A DNA stretch of 49,888 nucleotides from Elusimicrobiota bacterium (GTDB taxonomy: Bacteria; Elusimicrobiota; Elusimicrobia; UBA1565; UBA9628): positions 60,474-110,361 of the forward strand of contig PLZD01000055.1 in NCBI GenBank assembly GCA_003151975.1, written 5' to 3'. Numbering within the stretch: the first letter of the stretch is position 1; each line of letters opens with the position of its first letter. The notes beneath the pieces were generated by a model. That model worked only from the letters and a program-made list of their open reading frames with translations, had not been told where the DNA came from and did no database searches. This document shows positions 34,421-42,898 of this stretch, one piece after another. The position numbers were made by a program, and so were the translations under genes.

Positions 34421-36232
34421 ATGGGCGTGCTGTTACCCGCAATGGGAAGTTGCTCGTTTGCAGCGGCCGGCGAACGCCGTTTCGCGGAACGCCTCATCGA
34501 CAAGCTGCCAGACAACTATCTCTCCTGGTACGACGTTCCAGTGGGACCGCACCGTCAGCGTCCCGACTTTATAGTCTTCCATCCGCAATACGGCTTGCTA
34601 GTTTTGGAGGTCAAGGACTGGCGGATCGACACGATCCAATCAATCGACCGCCTTAACGCCAAGATAATATATGAAGGGAGACCGAAGAGTGTAGCGAACC
34701 CTCTTGAGCAGGCCAGACAATATCTTTACGCCGTCATCGACGCCTTAGGCAAAGATCCGCAATTGGTCGCTCGGGACGGCACGCACCAAGGCAAACTGAT
34801 CTTCCCCTACGGACATGGGGTCGTACTCGCTAATATCACTCGGAATCAGTTTGAAAGTACCGATTTGAGGGAAGCCTTGCCACCGAGCCTAGTCATCTGT
34901 AAAGACGAGATGACCGAAACCGCCGATGCAGAGCGATTCCAGCGCAGCCTCGCGGACATGTGGCCCTACAAATTTCCCCATGCACTTTCGCTCCCCCAGA
35001 TTGATCGCATTCGTTGGCACTTGTTTCCCGAGGTGCGCATCGGCACGCAGCGCGAGCTTTTCGCGGATGGCCCCGGAGCGGAAGTCCCGGACTTGCTTCG
35101 CGTGATGGACCTCCAACAGGAGCAGTTGGCGCGAAGTCTTGGCGAGGGCCACAGGATTATCCATGGCGTCGCAGGTTCCGGGAAGACCCTCATTCTCGGC
35201 TACCGCGCCGAACAACTCGCCCAAGCTTGTTCCAGGCCTATTCTGGTGCTTTGCTACAACAAGTCGCTCGCCGCCAAGCTTTCAGAGGTCATGACCGCCA
35301 AGGGCGTACACGATAAGGTCAATGTCCATAATTTTCATCAATGGGTTAGGCGTGAACTAGACTCATATAACATCCCCTTGCCCGAGGGCAACCGCGATGA
35401 CGCGTACTTTGCTGAATGTGTGAACCGCCTGATCGAGTCCGTAGATTCGAAGTTCATCCCTGGCGGCCAATACGACGCCGTGCTCATCGATGAGGGCCAT
35501 GATTTCAAGCCGGAGTGGCTCAAGCTTGTCGTGCAAATGGTCCACCCAAACAGCCGGTCGCTCCTCGTGCTATACGATGACGCACAATCGATTTACGGCG
35601 GCACGAGCAAACGTCGATTTACTTTCGCAAGCGTCGGCATCGAGGCGCGCGGCCGGACGACGATCCTGAAACTAAACTACCGAAACACAGCCCAGATCTT
35701 AAAGGTTGCTCGAGCGTTCGCCGATGATATTCTGGGCGCCCACGAAAACGCCGACGATGAGGCGCCACTGATCGACCCTGTCAGTGCTGGCCGTCCCGGT
35801 CCGCCACCTCTTTTAGTGCCCCTGCCAAGCCTGGCAAATGAAGCCAACTATATCGCCGACAAGTTGACCTCTGCGCACAAAACGGGCACGGCCTGGATGG
35901 ACATGGCGGTAGTCTACCGCGACTTTACCGTCGGCAAGCGGATGGCCGAGACTTTCGCGCGCAAGCGCATTCCAGTTGATGCACCGCAACTCACAAAGAA
36001 ACATCTGGAACCCTCACACGACAGCATCAAGCTCATCACGATGCACAGCAGCAAAGGGCTCGAGTATCCGCTGGTCTGCATCCCTGGGCTAAATGCAATG
36101 CCGGACTCAGGGAAGGATGCACTTGAAGAAGCGCGCCTGCTGTACGTCGCGATGACCCGAGCGACGCACGAACTGGTGCTCACGCATGTTGGGGACTCAA
36201 TGTTTGTGAGGAAGATACAAGCGTCTTTGTAG
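34421..36232 (+). CDS. NERD-domain nuclease fused to UvrD/Rep-like SF1 helicase
   Basis: In this 603-residue protein an N-terminal NERD domain (about 15-130) contains RPDFIVFHPQYGLLVLEVKDWRID, with the D and E-x-K of the PD-(D/E)XK fold. The SF1 helicase follows: motif I GVAGSGKTLILGYRAEQLA near 250, motif II VLIDEGHDF near 355, motif III VLYDDAQSIYGG, motif IV LNYRNT, and C-terminal ITMHSSKGLEYPLV and RLLYVAMTRATHEL. All helicase motifs are intact. A GGAGGGG ribosome site precedes the ATG. Such proteins accompany defence loci. It is separated from the methylase by 228 bp, so it may be a separate unit. Confidence 0.9.
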   Translation: MGVLLPAMGSCSFAAAGERRFAERLIDKLPDNYLSWYDVPVGPHRQRPDFIVFHPQYGLLVLEVKDWRIDTIQSIDRLNAKIIYEGRPKSVANPLEQARQYLYAVIDALGKDPQLVARDGTHQGKLIFPYGHGVVLANITRNQFESTDLREALPPSLVICKDEMTETADAERFQRSLADMWPYKFPHALSLPQIDRIRWHLFPEVRIGTQRELFADGPGAEVPDLLRVMDLQQEQLARSLGEGHRIIHGVAGSGKTLILGYRAEQLAQACSRPILVLCYNKSLAAKLSEVMTAKGVHDKVNVHNFHQWVRRELDSYNIPLPEGNRDDAYFAECVNRLIESVDSKFIPGGQYDAVLIDEGHDFKPEWLKLVVQMVHPNSRSLLVLYDDAQSIYGGTSKRRFTFASVGIEARGRTTILKLNYRNTAQILKVARAFADDILGAHENADDEAPLIDPVSAGRPGPPPLLVPLPSLANEANYIADKLTSAHKTGTAWMDMAVVYRDFTVGKRMAETFARKRIPVDAPQLTKKHLEPSHDSIKLITMHSSKGLEYPLVCIPGLNAMPDSGKDALEEARLLYVAMTRATHELVLTHVGDSMFVRKIQASL

Positions 36233-36422
36233 GGCAGCCGCGAACTTCGTCGACACAATTCCGTTCGCAAACTGGGACTTGTCCCAAATACTGAGTCGTT
36301 GCCAAGACACATGGGGCCAACCCGTGGAGAGCCGGGGCCTTGATTGTACGAGGTTGGAGGATATTATGTTTCCCCGGCGATTGCCAGTTGCATTGCCGAT
36401 ATCCACCTGAACACCCGACCTA

Positions 36423-36451
36423 TTGACAAACAGAAACGTGGGGGTTACCGT
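36423..36451 (+). promoter_or_regulatory. Probable promoter of the P-loop ATPase gene: TTGACA-17-TACCGT
   Basis: A perfect TTGACA is followed after 17 bp by TACCGT (3/6). The predicted start is about 70 nt before the chosen ATG. Upstream, TGGGAC-TT-GTCCCA (36273-36286) is a perfect 6-bp dyad that could be an operator or weak terminator of the previous gene. Confidence 0.4.
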
Positions 36452-36527
36452 AATGAATATTCGACTTTTGCTGTGGCCGGGAGAAAAGCAACGATGAGTA
36501 AAATTGATGGTTTCAGTGAGAGAGACA

Positions 36528-37787
36528 ATGGCGAGTGAAAAGCGCCCCCCAATCAATGAGGTTTTTACACCTCGCGGCGGGACAGTTAATCGCGAAATGT
36601 ACATTGAGAGGCGAGATATTGAGAAAGAATTACGACGTGCCCTTCAGGGATCTCTCAATATAGTCGTTCATGGAGATAGTGGCGCTGGCAAATCCTGGCT
36701 GTATAAGAAAGTTTTGGGCGATCTCTCTGCCGTCTACGATACCGTGAACTGTACAACCGTGGCGACCGATGGCACATTCGATAAGGAGTTCCGCAATATT
36801 ATCAATGGGGAAGGGAATCACACTAAGACGGGATTTACCGAAAAAAAGAATGCCGAAGCAAACGCGGTATTCGCGAAGGGCTCGATTGAGCACGCGGCTG
36901 AATATGCCATTGGGGAACCTGAAGTGTTCGCGAAATGTCTGATGCAGCTCCGTAAGCGCGCGGGGGAAGGAGCGCCCGCGGTCTTGGTCATAGAGAATCT
37001 CGAGGAAATCATCTCGGCACCAAAGTTGATGCAAGGACTCGCACGCCTTATTATTCTGCTGGACGATGAGCGGTACTCCAAGTATCGCATCAAGCTGCTG
37101 ATCGTTGGAGTACCTGCAGATTTGCAATCCTATTATCAGAATATTGCCAATCAACGAACCGTGGCGAATCGTTTGTGCGAAATCCCCCAAGTCGGACGAT
37201 TGACAGAAGGGCAGGTCGGCCAGTTTGCTTCCAGGGGATTACTACATAAACTCAGGATAAATTTTCGCATCGGGGGTTTAGAATATATTCAGGGGCATAT
37301 TTATTTTGTTTCTGCCGGGATACCGCAGCTGATGCAGCAGTATTGCGAAATTCTGGCCCACATGGCGGTAGAGAGAGACTGGTCCTTGAGTGTTGATTGT
37401 CTCCCCGACGCCGATAAGCGCTTGTTAAAAAATAATCTATTAAGCATTTACTCAACGGTGTGTTCGTACGTATCCGACGAAGTAAAGCATCACCAAATAC
37501 TCTACTCAATGGGAAGAATAACGAAAGAAATCTTCGACGTAAACGATTTAGAAAAGGCGATTCGGTTTGATTTCGGTGGAGTTGATGTTGGTACTCCGAG
37601 CAGACTAAGTCTCGCAAAAAATCTTGCGGCTCTTGCTGACTTGAACCCTCCCATTCTTAAGCGCTTAGGAAAGACGAAAAGATTCTATTTCTCAGACCCG
37701 CGTTATCTCATTTGTATTCGCTTGATGTTTGATAACAAATCCTCGAAGTCAGTGCTTAGAATCGAACGATTTGATATCGGCAACTGA
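36528..37787 (+). CDS. P-loop ATPase of STAND/ORC-like type
   Basis: The 419-residue protein has Walker A VVHGDSGAGKSW near 49-57 and Walker B VLVIENLEEI near 150. The sensor-like LLIVGVPADLQSYY follows. The C-terminal third (GIPQLMQQYCEILAHMAVE onwards) looks like helical and winged-helix regions as in ORC/STAND ATPases. No effector domain is visible. STAND and ORC-like ATPases in defence islands detect phage proteins or recruit nucleases (family knowledge), but nothing adjacent shows the partner. GC is low compared with the backbone. The ATG at 36528 follows a GTGAGAGAGA purine stretch; an ATG at 36507 is also possible. Confidence 0.72.
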   Translation: MASEKRPPINEVFTPRGGTVNREMYIERRDIEKELRRALQGSLNIVVHGDSGAGKSWLYKKVLGDLSAVYDTVNCTTVATDGTFDKEFRNIINGEGNHTKTGFTEKKNAEANAVFAKGSIEHAAEYAIGEPEVFAKCLMQLRKRAGEGAPAVLVIENLEEIISAPKLMQGLARLIILLDDERYSKYRIKLLIVGVPADLQSYYQNIANQRTVANRLCEIPQVGRLTEGQVGQFASRGLLHKLRINFRIGGLEYIQGHIYFVSAGIPQLMQQYCEILAHMAVERDWSLSVDCLPDADKRLLKNNLLSIYSTVCSYVSDEVKHHQILYSMGRITKEIFDVNDLEKAIRFDFGGVDVGTPSRLSLAKNLAALADLNPPILKRLGKTKRFYFSDPRYLICIRLMFDNKSSKSVLRIERFDIGN

Positions 37788-37861
37788 TTTGACATCCGCC
37801 CGATTGTTGCACTAGTCATGGGGTGACTGTGTCTTTCGCAGTGCCTTGTCTCCGCAATGCA

Positions 37862-38290
37862 TTACAAGAGCCGCGCGGAGTTGAAGCTGAAGTGTTTCTC
37901 ATCGGCGATGATGACGTGATCGACGACGTCGATCCCGAGCAGGAGACCGCACAAGGCAAGACGCTTCGTGAACTGCAAGTCGAGGCTGCTTGGTCGAGGA
38001 TTCGCGGCCAGGTGATTGTGCACGATCACGACGGCCGTAGCGCCTGATCGGAGCGCGCCGCGGAAGACCTCTCTTGGCGCGACCGCGACTCGATCGACGG
38101 TCCCCATGGCGACGAGCTCCCATCCCAACACGCGCCTTCGCGCGTCCAGATCAATCCTCCAGACATGCTCGCGCTCGAGGCCTTCCGCGAGCGGCGAAAT
38201 GAGTCTGAAAATGTCGCGCGCGGACGATATACGCGAACCTATCGGTACGATTTGCGGACTTCTTGTTGATGCGGAGGGTAATGTCTCCAT
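37862..38290 (-). CDS. Short RadC-like JAB/MPN-domain protein
   Basis: In this 142-residue protein the RadC-type JAB domain occupies most of the length: VAVAPREVFRGALRSGATAVVIVHNHLAANPRPSSLDLQFTKRL and LLGIDVVDHVIIADEKHFSF. The JAMM metal motif is H-x-H-(x)n-S-x-x-D. The Pro that normally follows HNH is Leu here, but the metal ligands are kept. It lacks the UPF0758 HhH half of full RadC (about 220 residues). Short JAB proteins of this kind are common on plasmids and islands beside antirestriction and repair genes. Confidence 0.82.
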   Translation of the reverse strand: METLPSASTRSPQIVPIGSRISSARDIFRLISPLAEGLEREHVWRIDLDARRRVLGWELVAMGTVDRVAVAPREVFRGALRSGATAVVIVHNHLAANPRPSSLDLQFTKRLALCGLLLGIDVVDHVIIADEKHFSFNSARLL

Positions 38291-38752
38291 ACAGGATATA
38301 CGAGATAGCCCCCTGAAAAGTTCGCGCTGTCAATGTAACGTATGGAGCCATCATTAAGGCCGCGCAAGGAGACTCCTGAGGGATTGACTCCCTATTTCCA
38401 ACGCTCTACTACGCCTGGTTGGGCCCGCTGCTATTCTTAGGCTGTCTCCGGCTTACGCGGCCCTCAGCATCCCTAGTCCATTGCGCGAATGAGGAGAACT
38501 TGGCAGCAAGGTCCTCAGAATGAGGGTTCTGGATATAAATGAAATCATGTCCAGGAGCAAGAGCAGTTTGCCAGAGGTGCGCCGCAGAATAAAGGACTCC
38601 GGAGATATGCTTATTGTCAGAATTTAAGAACTGTGCCAACGGGGCACCGGATTCGGTTCTATTGGCGCTTAGATATCCCGGCCGCCCCTTCGCCATTACA
38701 AAATCCTTCATCCCGAATAACGTTCTAACGATGAATGGCGCCAGCGTTGGCG

Positions 38753-38760
38753 CTTGATCA
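38753..38760. repeat. Target-site duplication, left copy
   Basis: CTTGATCA directly abuts the left IS end and is repeated exactly at 40171-40178 against the right end. Eight base pairs is the usual duplication for IS256-family insertion. The identical copies show a transposition that has not been followed by rearrangement. Confidence 0.88.
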
Positions 38761-40170
38761 GGCGGTGTCCCGAGTTGTGTGGAATTTCTTTCAGCGTAAC
38801 CTCTGGATCGGGTCTTGATTCTACTCTATCTCAGCCTCCTCACGCGATGGCCAAGGCCTGATCAGCATGCTCGCTGATCTTCGGTTTGGCCTCCATCGTG
38901 TCGAATCCTTCGATTTTTCGCAGCTTCACCATTCCCGAGGCCACGACGCCGAAGAGGAGGATCAAAATAGAACTCTCCGTCGGGAACATGCCTTGCGTCT
39001 TCACCCTTCGGCGGAACTCTTGATTAAGCCTCTCGATGATGTTCGTCGTGCGAATGGCCTTCCACTGGGCCTTCGGGAACCGCATGAAGGTCAGCAGCTC
39101 GTCGCCGGCCTCCTGGATCGATCTAGCCACGCCTTCATGAAGCCGCTTCCACTTGCGCACGAAGGCCTCGTAAGCGGCGCGGGCAGCAGCGAGGTCCTCG
39201 GCGTAGACGATGGCGTGGTAGTCGGCCTTGAGCTGCTCGTGCGAGTTCTTCGGCGCGTAGCCGAGCAGGTTCCAGTATTTGTGCACGATGCAGCGCTGGC
39301 GCGGGATCTCGGGCCAGGTTCTGTCGAGCGCCAGCGCCAAGCCTTGGTTGCCGTCGATGACGGCAAGCTCTGGCCGCTTGAGGCCGCGGCCGGCCAGATC
39401 GCCGACGAAAGCCTGCCAGGCCGCGGCGCTTTCGCTGCCCATGACGCGCAGGCTGAGCAGCACCTTCTCGCCCGTCGAGCGCACGCCTATGGCGACCATG
39501 ACCGGCAGACTGCCGCGTCGTCCTGCGCAGCGCAGACGCACGTAGGTGCCGTCCATGTAGACGTAGCTGATGTCTTCCGTAGCCAGGCTTCGGCTGCTCC
39601 AGGCCTCGAAGAAGTCCTTGAGCCGCACGATCAGTCGCGAGATGGAAGACTTCGACAGCGGCGAGTCGCGCAGCAAGGGACGGATCGCCTGCTTGATCTT
39701 GCGCGTGTTGACGCCGCCGAAGTACATTCCCAGAAGCGCGGCGTCGACTTCGCGCAGGCGGCGCGAGTAGCGCGGGATCATCGTGGACTGCCACTCGTCG
39801 CCATCGAACGTGCGCGCACGAGGGAGCTGGACCTCGGTTGGACCGGCCGAGGTCGTGATCGTTCGCTTTCTCGAGCATCCGTTTCGGTAGCCCCGACGGG
39901 CGGGAGTGCGGACGCCAGCTTCGGCGCCGAGGAAGGCGGAGAGCTCCTCTTCAGCAATCTTCAGAATTGCCGTGCGCAGGTAATTGCGGATGGATTCGCC
40001 GAGGCTGTCCCCGGTGAACGGCGTGGCAACGGCAGCGGCACGAACGGCGACGGCTTTGCTATTATGCATTTAAGCGTAACCTCCTGGTGGCCAGCTTCAA
40101 CTGGCTCTTGTTTGAGTTTCCTAACCAGAGGTTACGCTTTTAAATTTTCCACAACAACCGGGACGCTGCC
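38761..40170. mobile_element. Complete IS256-family insertion sequence, 1410 bp
   Basis: The terminal inverted repeats are 46 nt (38761-38806 and 40125-40170) and match at 34 of 46 positions. They share GTCCCG near the tips and a perfect AGCGTAACCTCTGG at the inner end. The element holds one transposase gene and is flanked by 8-bp direct repeats. Length, repeat style and duplication size are all typical of the family. No internal stop is seen in the transposase, so it looks intact and possibly active. Confidence 0.92.
38840..40069 (-). CDS. IS256-family (Mutator-type) transposase
   Basis: This 409-residue DDE transposase has the N-terminal LRTAILKIAEEELSAFLGAEAG typical of the family. The first catalytic Asp lies in YVYMDGTYVRLR near 169, the second in AVIDGNQGLALAL near 238, and the Glu in TTNIIERLNQEFRRR near 345. 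The Mutator signature with the CIVHKYWNLLGYAPK segment is present. The normal length of about 400 residues and the absence of stops indicate a functional enzyme. The gene runs in the same direction as the gene it interrupts. Confidence 0.95.
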   Translation of the reverse strand: MHNSKAVAVRAAAVATPFTGDSLGESIRNYLRTAILKIAEEELSAFLGAEAGVRTPARRGYRNGCSRKRTITTSAGPTEVQLPRARTFDGDEWQSTMIPRYSRRLREVDAALLGMYFGGVNTRKIKQAIRPLLRDSPLSKSSISRLIVRLKDFFEAWSSRSLATEDISYVYMDGTYVRLRCAGRRGSLPVMVAIGVRSTGEKVLLSLRVMGSESAAAWQAFVGDLAGRGLKRPELAVIDGNQGLALALDRTWPEIPRQRCIVHKYWNLLGYAPKNSHEQLKADYHAIVYAEDLAAARAAYEAFVRKWKRLHEGVARSIQEAGDELLTFMRFPKAQWKAIRTTNIIERLNQEFRRRVKTQGMFPTESSILILLFGVVASGMVKLRKIEGFDTMEAKPKISEHADQALAIA

Positions 40171-40178
40171 CTTGATCA
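40171..40178. repeat. Target-site duplication, right copy
   Basis: CTTGATCA is identical to 38753-38760. In the interrupted gene this copy codes for the His-Asp-Gln residues at the junction. Confidence 0.88.
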
Positions 40179-40696
40179 TGCGGATACCCATTCAACGCCC
40201 TGTAGCCGTTTATCGCGACAATGTAATGATCTCCTGGATCGAGGAGCAGACGATGCCGCTTCGCTTGCTCGATCTTCCCGCTCATGGCAGTCGCCAGACG
40301 CTGCATAATATTGTGTTCAGGCGCGAGGCCAGATTCAAAATCATGAGGATCACCTGACGGGGGAAGAAACGCATTCTGTTCATTCGGTTCGCTGCAGGTA
40401 ACAGCTTCGATCCAAATCTTCACGCCGCCATTTTCGAAATAGAAATCGGGCCCGCCCCTCTTCTTCCATCTTTTCTTTTTCAAGGCAACGCCTATGGCAT
40501 CAAATGCCTTTGGTAGATATATCTCCCAAAAGGCTCCATGAAAATTGCTGCTGATTCGCTCTATGAATTCCGGTTCCAGCAGGCCTTTTTCTTCAGAAAA
40601 CCTCATCAGTTGATCCCAGAAATCACGAGCATGCTGATCATGATAAATTCGCTCGAACATCTCCCTATTGGATGGCACACGCGCATTCATTAGGAC

Positions 40697-41506
40697 CTAA
40701 ACTCCAATAGATGCAGCGCCATGTCGAATGCGGTTGATTTCCTGAAGTTTCCGTCTATCATTACGGCAACCCGAAAGAGATTCCGAAATAGAGAAGCCGG
40801 GTAACGTCGCATGCGCGGGAAGCAGCTTGGGCGCGAAATCGCCATCGTATGTTTGCCATCCGAATCCGTTTGTCTCGATGTCGAATCCAATGATCTTCAG
40901 GACTTGCTCGAAGGTGTCTGCGGTGCTGCGAGCGGATACCAGATTGTCCCAGCGCCAAGCGTCCAAGATCCCATCGGTCTTTATCGCCTGGACTCGACTG
41001 ACTATTGAGACGGCTTGGCGGTTGACTTGCTCCGAAATGGGCCGGGAGAGGGCGACGTCGCATGCGGTTCCCCAAGAGAGGTCAGACCCAGATTCTTTCT
41101 TGAATTGCTCTATGGACTCGTCCACATGGGCTTGTGTCTGTGGCTTATTCCAGGGATGCATGTTAAACGGTGGCGTCGCTTGCAACGAGTAGATCCAAAG
41201 GTGCTCATAGTGGATTTGGATATCAGTCATAATGCCTTCGAGGAATTTGTTCGTGCGTACGCAGACAATGGGCACGCCGCACCCGAATCTCCAGAGATGT
41301 AGCAGTTCGTGAGACACGCTGAGGTCGTTTATGACGGAGTCCTCTTGATAGCCGATGATCGGTACTCCTTTGTCGCCGACTCGACTCCCAAGCTCAATGC
41401 CGGTCAAGCCCACCCGCTTATGCCACGAGATCTTTTTTCCGAAAAGAGCCTCTACCAAATTCCATAGGCCCTGCACTTCAGTGGATAAGGCTAATGCCGG
41501 GGGCAT
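40697..41506 (-). CDS. Unknown protein with HExxH metalloprotease-like motif
   Basis: The 269-residue protein has VSHELLHLWRFG near residues 64-75, an HExxH zinc-protease signature in an amphipathic helix. It is preceded by VGDKGVPIIGYQEDSVINDLS, as in compact gluzincin-type proteins. I cannot identify the third ligand with certainty. Small HExxH proteins occur in conflict systems as site-specific proteases. It follows the upstream gene by 16 bp and precedes the interrupted nuclease-like gene by 6 bp, so it is part of one operon. Confidence 0.68.
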   Translation of the reverse strand: MPPALALSTEVQGLWNLVEALFGKKISWHKRVGLTGIELGSRVGDKGVPIIGYQEDSVINDLSVSHELLHLWRFGCGVPIVCVRTNKFLEGIMTDIQIHYEHLWIYSLQATPPFNMHPWNKPQTQAHVDESIEQFKKESGSDLSWGTACDVALSRPISEQVNRQAVSIVSRVQAIKTDGILDAWRWDNLVSARSTADTFEQVLKIIGFDIETNGFGWQTYDGDFAPKLLPAHATLPGFSISESLSGCRNDRRKLQEINRIRHGAASIGV

Positions 41507-41522
41507 CTAAGAACCACTCTCG

Positions 41523-42266
41523 CTAGCGCTTCTTCTTCGGCTCGTCAGGAAGAGCGGTATAGATTCCCTGGCTCAGCTTGGCCGCAACGGCTACGGCAGT
41601 CGCCTTGTCTAACCTGAGCCGGTCAGGGAATCGGCCCTTCTTGGGGTCATAGCGAATCGCGCTGACGTTGAAGGCGAGGTCTACCAACAGTTCAACAATC
41701 GACTCAAGCTCGGTGCTGGCGGAAACAAGAACATCCAGGCCGGGAAACGAAAAGGTCGAGGTAGCCGAGACCTGGATGATCTCGTCGTCAGGCAACGCCC
41801 AAGCGGACATTTGGGCAAGACCTGGAGACTCCGGGAGCTCCGAATAGTTGACCTGCAAGCTCTGCATACCTTCCAAAGCTACCGACAGACGGAACATCCC
41901 TTTGACTCCAGCTAACCGGATGATGCGGTTGAAGTAGGTGTAGAAACCCAGAATCTCCTCAAGCAGGAGCTTGAGATAGATTCCCTCTTGGTCCTGCAAT
42001 TCGGTCCGGATGGCGAAGTTGCATTTCGTGTCGAAGCGAATTTCGCCGCGGGAGCCTTCTCCGAACCGGTAGACCAGTTCGTTCTTGTCACCCTCGCCGA
42101 CTGCGCCGGGCCAGCTGTCGACTTCTCGGTAGAACGGGAAGGTATGGATCATGTAGCCGGGGAGCTTGAACGTGCTAGCGCGCACGGCATCGTCGAGTTT
42201 CTTGAGGCTCACCACCTTGGGGAGCTCGGCATCGTTGACGAACTGGAACACCTTGGTCGGTTTCAT
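41523..42266 (-). CDS. Unknown protein of the minus-strand module
   Basis: The 247-residue protein is not recognised. It is mostly beta/alpha mixed, without membrane segments, signal peptide, Walker or nuclease motif. Charged C-terminus ALPDEPKKKR. The middle has YLKLLLEEILGFYTYFNRIIRLAGVKGMFRLSVALEGMQSL, possibly an amphipathic helix pair. It overlaps the nuclease-like gene upstream by 4 bp (ATGA), which implies equal expression and perhaps a physical complex. Confidence 0.65.
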   Translation of the reverse strand: MKPTKVFQFVNDAELPKVVSLKKLDDAVRASTFKLPGYMIHTFPFYREVDSWPGAVGEGDKNELVYRFGEGSRGEIRFDTKCNFAIRTELQDQEGIYLKLLLEEILGFYTYFNRIIRLAGVKGMFRLSVALEGMQSLQVNYSELPESPGLAQMSAWALPDDEIIQVSATSTFSFPGLDVLVSASTELESIVELLVDLAFNVSAIRYDPKKGRFPDRLRLDKATAVAVAAKLSQGIYTALPDEPKKKR

Positions 42267-42898
42267 GGCAGCGCTTTCACCCTCCTGCGGATCTTCTCCA
42301 GACGCCCGAGCGCCCCATCCAGGCTGAAGAAGGCGCCCATCGCTATCGGGAACAGTATCCTCTTCACGTTATTGGCATCTGATATTTGTGCCAGGTCGAA
42401 ATGGAGGCTCTTGCTCTGATCGTTCTTGTCAAAGAGAAATAACTCCTTGAAGTTGCAGGCCAGCACCCATTCGATTGTCGAATTGGATTTGGCGTACTTG
42501 AAGGCTTGCGGGATCGCCTTCTCCGCGAGATCATGCTCAGGGCCCTTCAACTCGAGCGTCGCCTTAGAGATGAACTCGCTAGGCTTCGTTCCATCTCGAT
42601 ATCCCAGGCTCAGGTCGTTGTACTGCTTGCTCTTGTAGACCTTCGGCAGGACGTGGAATTGACCGGCTGCCTTCATGAACTGGGAATCGTACCCGAAGAC
42701 GCTGCAGAACACTTGCTCGTTGAAACTCTGCTCTAGCTGCGTTTCGGTGAGCTCGCCGAAGATGTTCTCCTTATGCCGTGTCTGGAGGCGCCGGAAGGTT
42801 CTCAGAGCATCCAGGAGCTTGCCATTCCCGGGAGAATACTTCCGCAGTTCCTCCTCATAGATGCCCTTGTGGTACAGAAAGTCCAACTTCCGGATCAT
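42263..42898 (-). CDS. Stand-alone PD-(D/E)XK nuclease-like protein (type IIG N-domain-like)
   Basis: In this 211-residue protein residues about 80-160 resemble the nuclease domain at the N-terminus of Eco57I-like type IIG enzymes: YNDLSLGYRDG, then KATLELKGPEHDLAEKAIPQAFKYAK and STIEWVLACNFKELFLFD. The Asp and the E-x-K of LELKG form the expected active site. No methylase or specificity domain is attached, which is unusual, since this domain normally comes fused to them. It overlaps neighbours on both sides by 4 bp. Confidence 0.72.
   Translation of the reverse strand: MIRKLDFLYHKGIYEEELRKYSPGNGKLLDALRTFRRLQTRHKENIFGELTETQLEQSFNEQVFCSVFGYDSQFMKAAGQFHVLPKVYKSKQYNDLSLGYRDGTKPSEFISKATLELKGPEHDLAEKAIPQAFKYAKSNSTIEWVLACNFKELFLFDKNDQSKSLHFDLAQISDANNVKRILFPIAMGAFFSLDGALGRLEKIRRRVKALP

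Larger units (their letters stand above)
38409..40690 (-). pseudogene. Nuclease-like gene interrupted by the IS256-family element
   Basis: The 5' part (40690-40171) and 3' part (38752-38409) join in frame once the IS and one copy of its 8-bp duplication are removed. The restored frame has 287 codons: residue 173 (Gln of PHDQ) is followed by APTLAPFIVRTLFGMKDFVM. The N-terminal half contains FHGAFWEIYLPKAFDAIGV and GGPDFYFENGGVKIWIEAVT, a D-x(n)-E-x-x pattern like PD-(D/E)XK folds, then DHYIVAINGYRA. As it stands the gene encodes 173 native residues plus a short IS-encoded tail. The original product would end the minus-strand module, 6 bp after the HExxH gene. Confidence 0.85.

Noticed and set aside
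38867-40357. Plus-strand frame of 496 codons over the IS element
   Set aside because: It is opposite the transposase and crosses the IS end into the interrupted gene, so it cannot be an ancestral gene.
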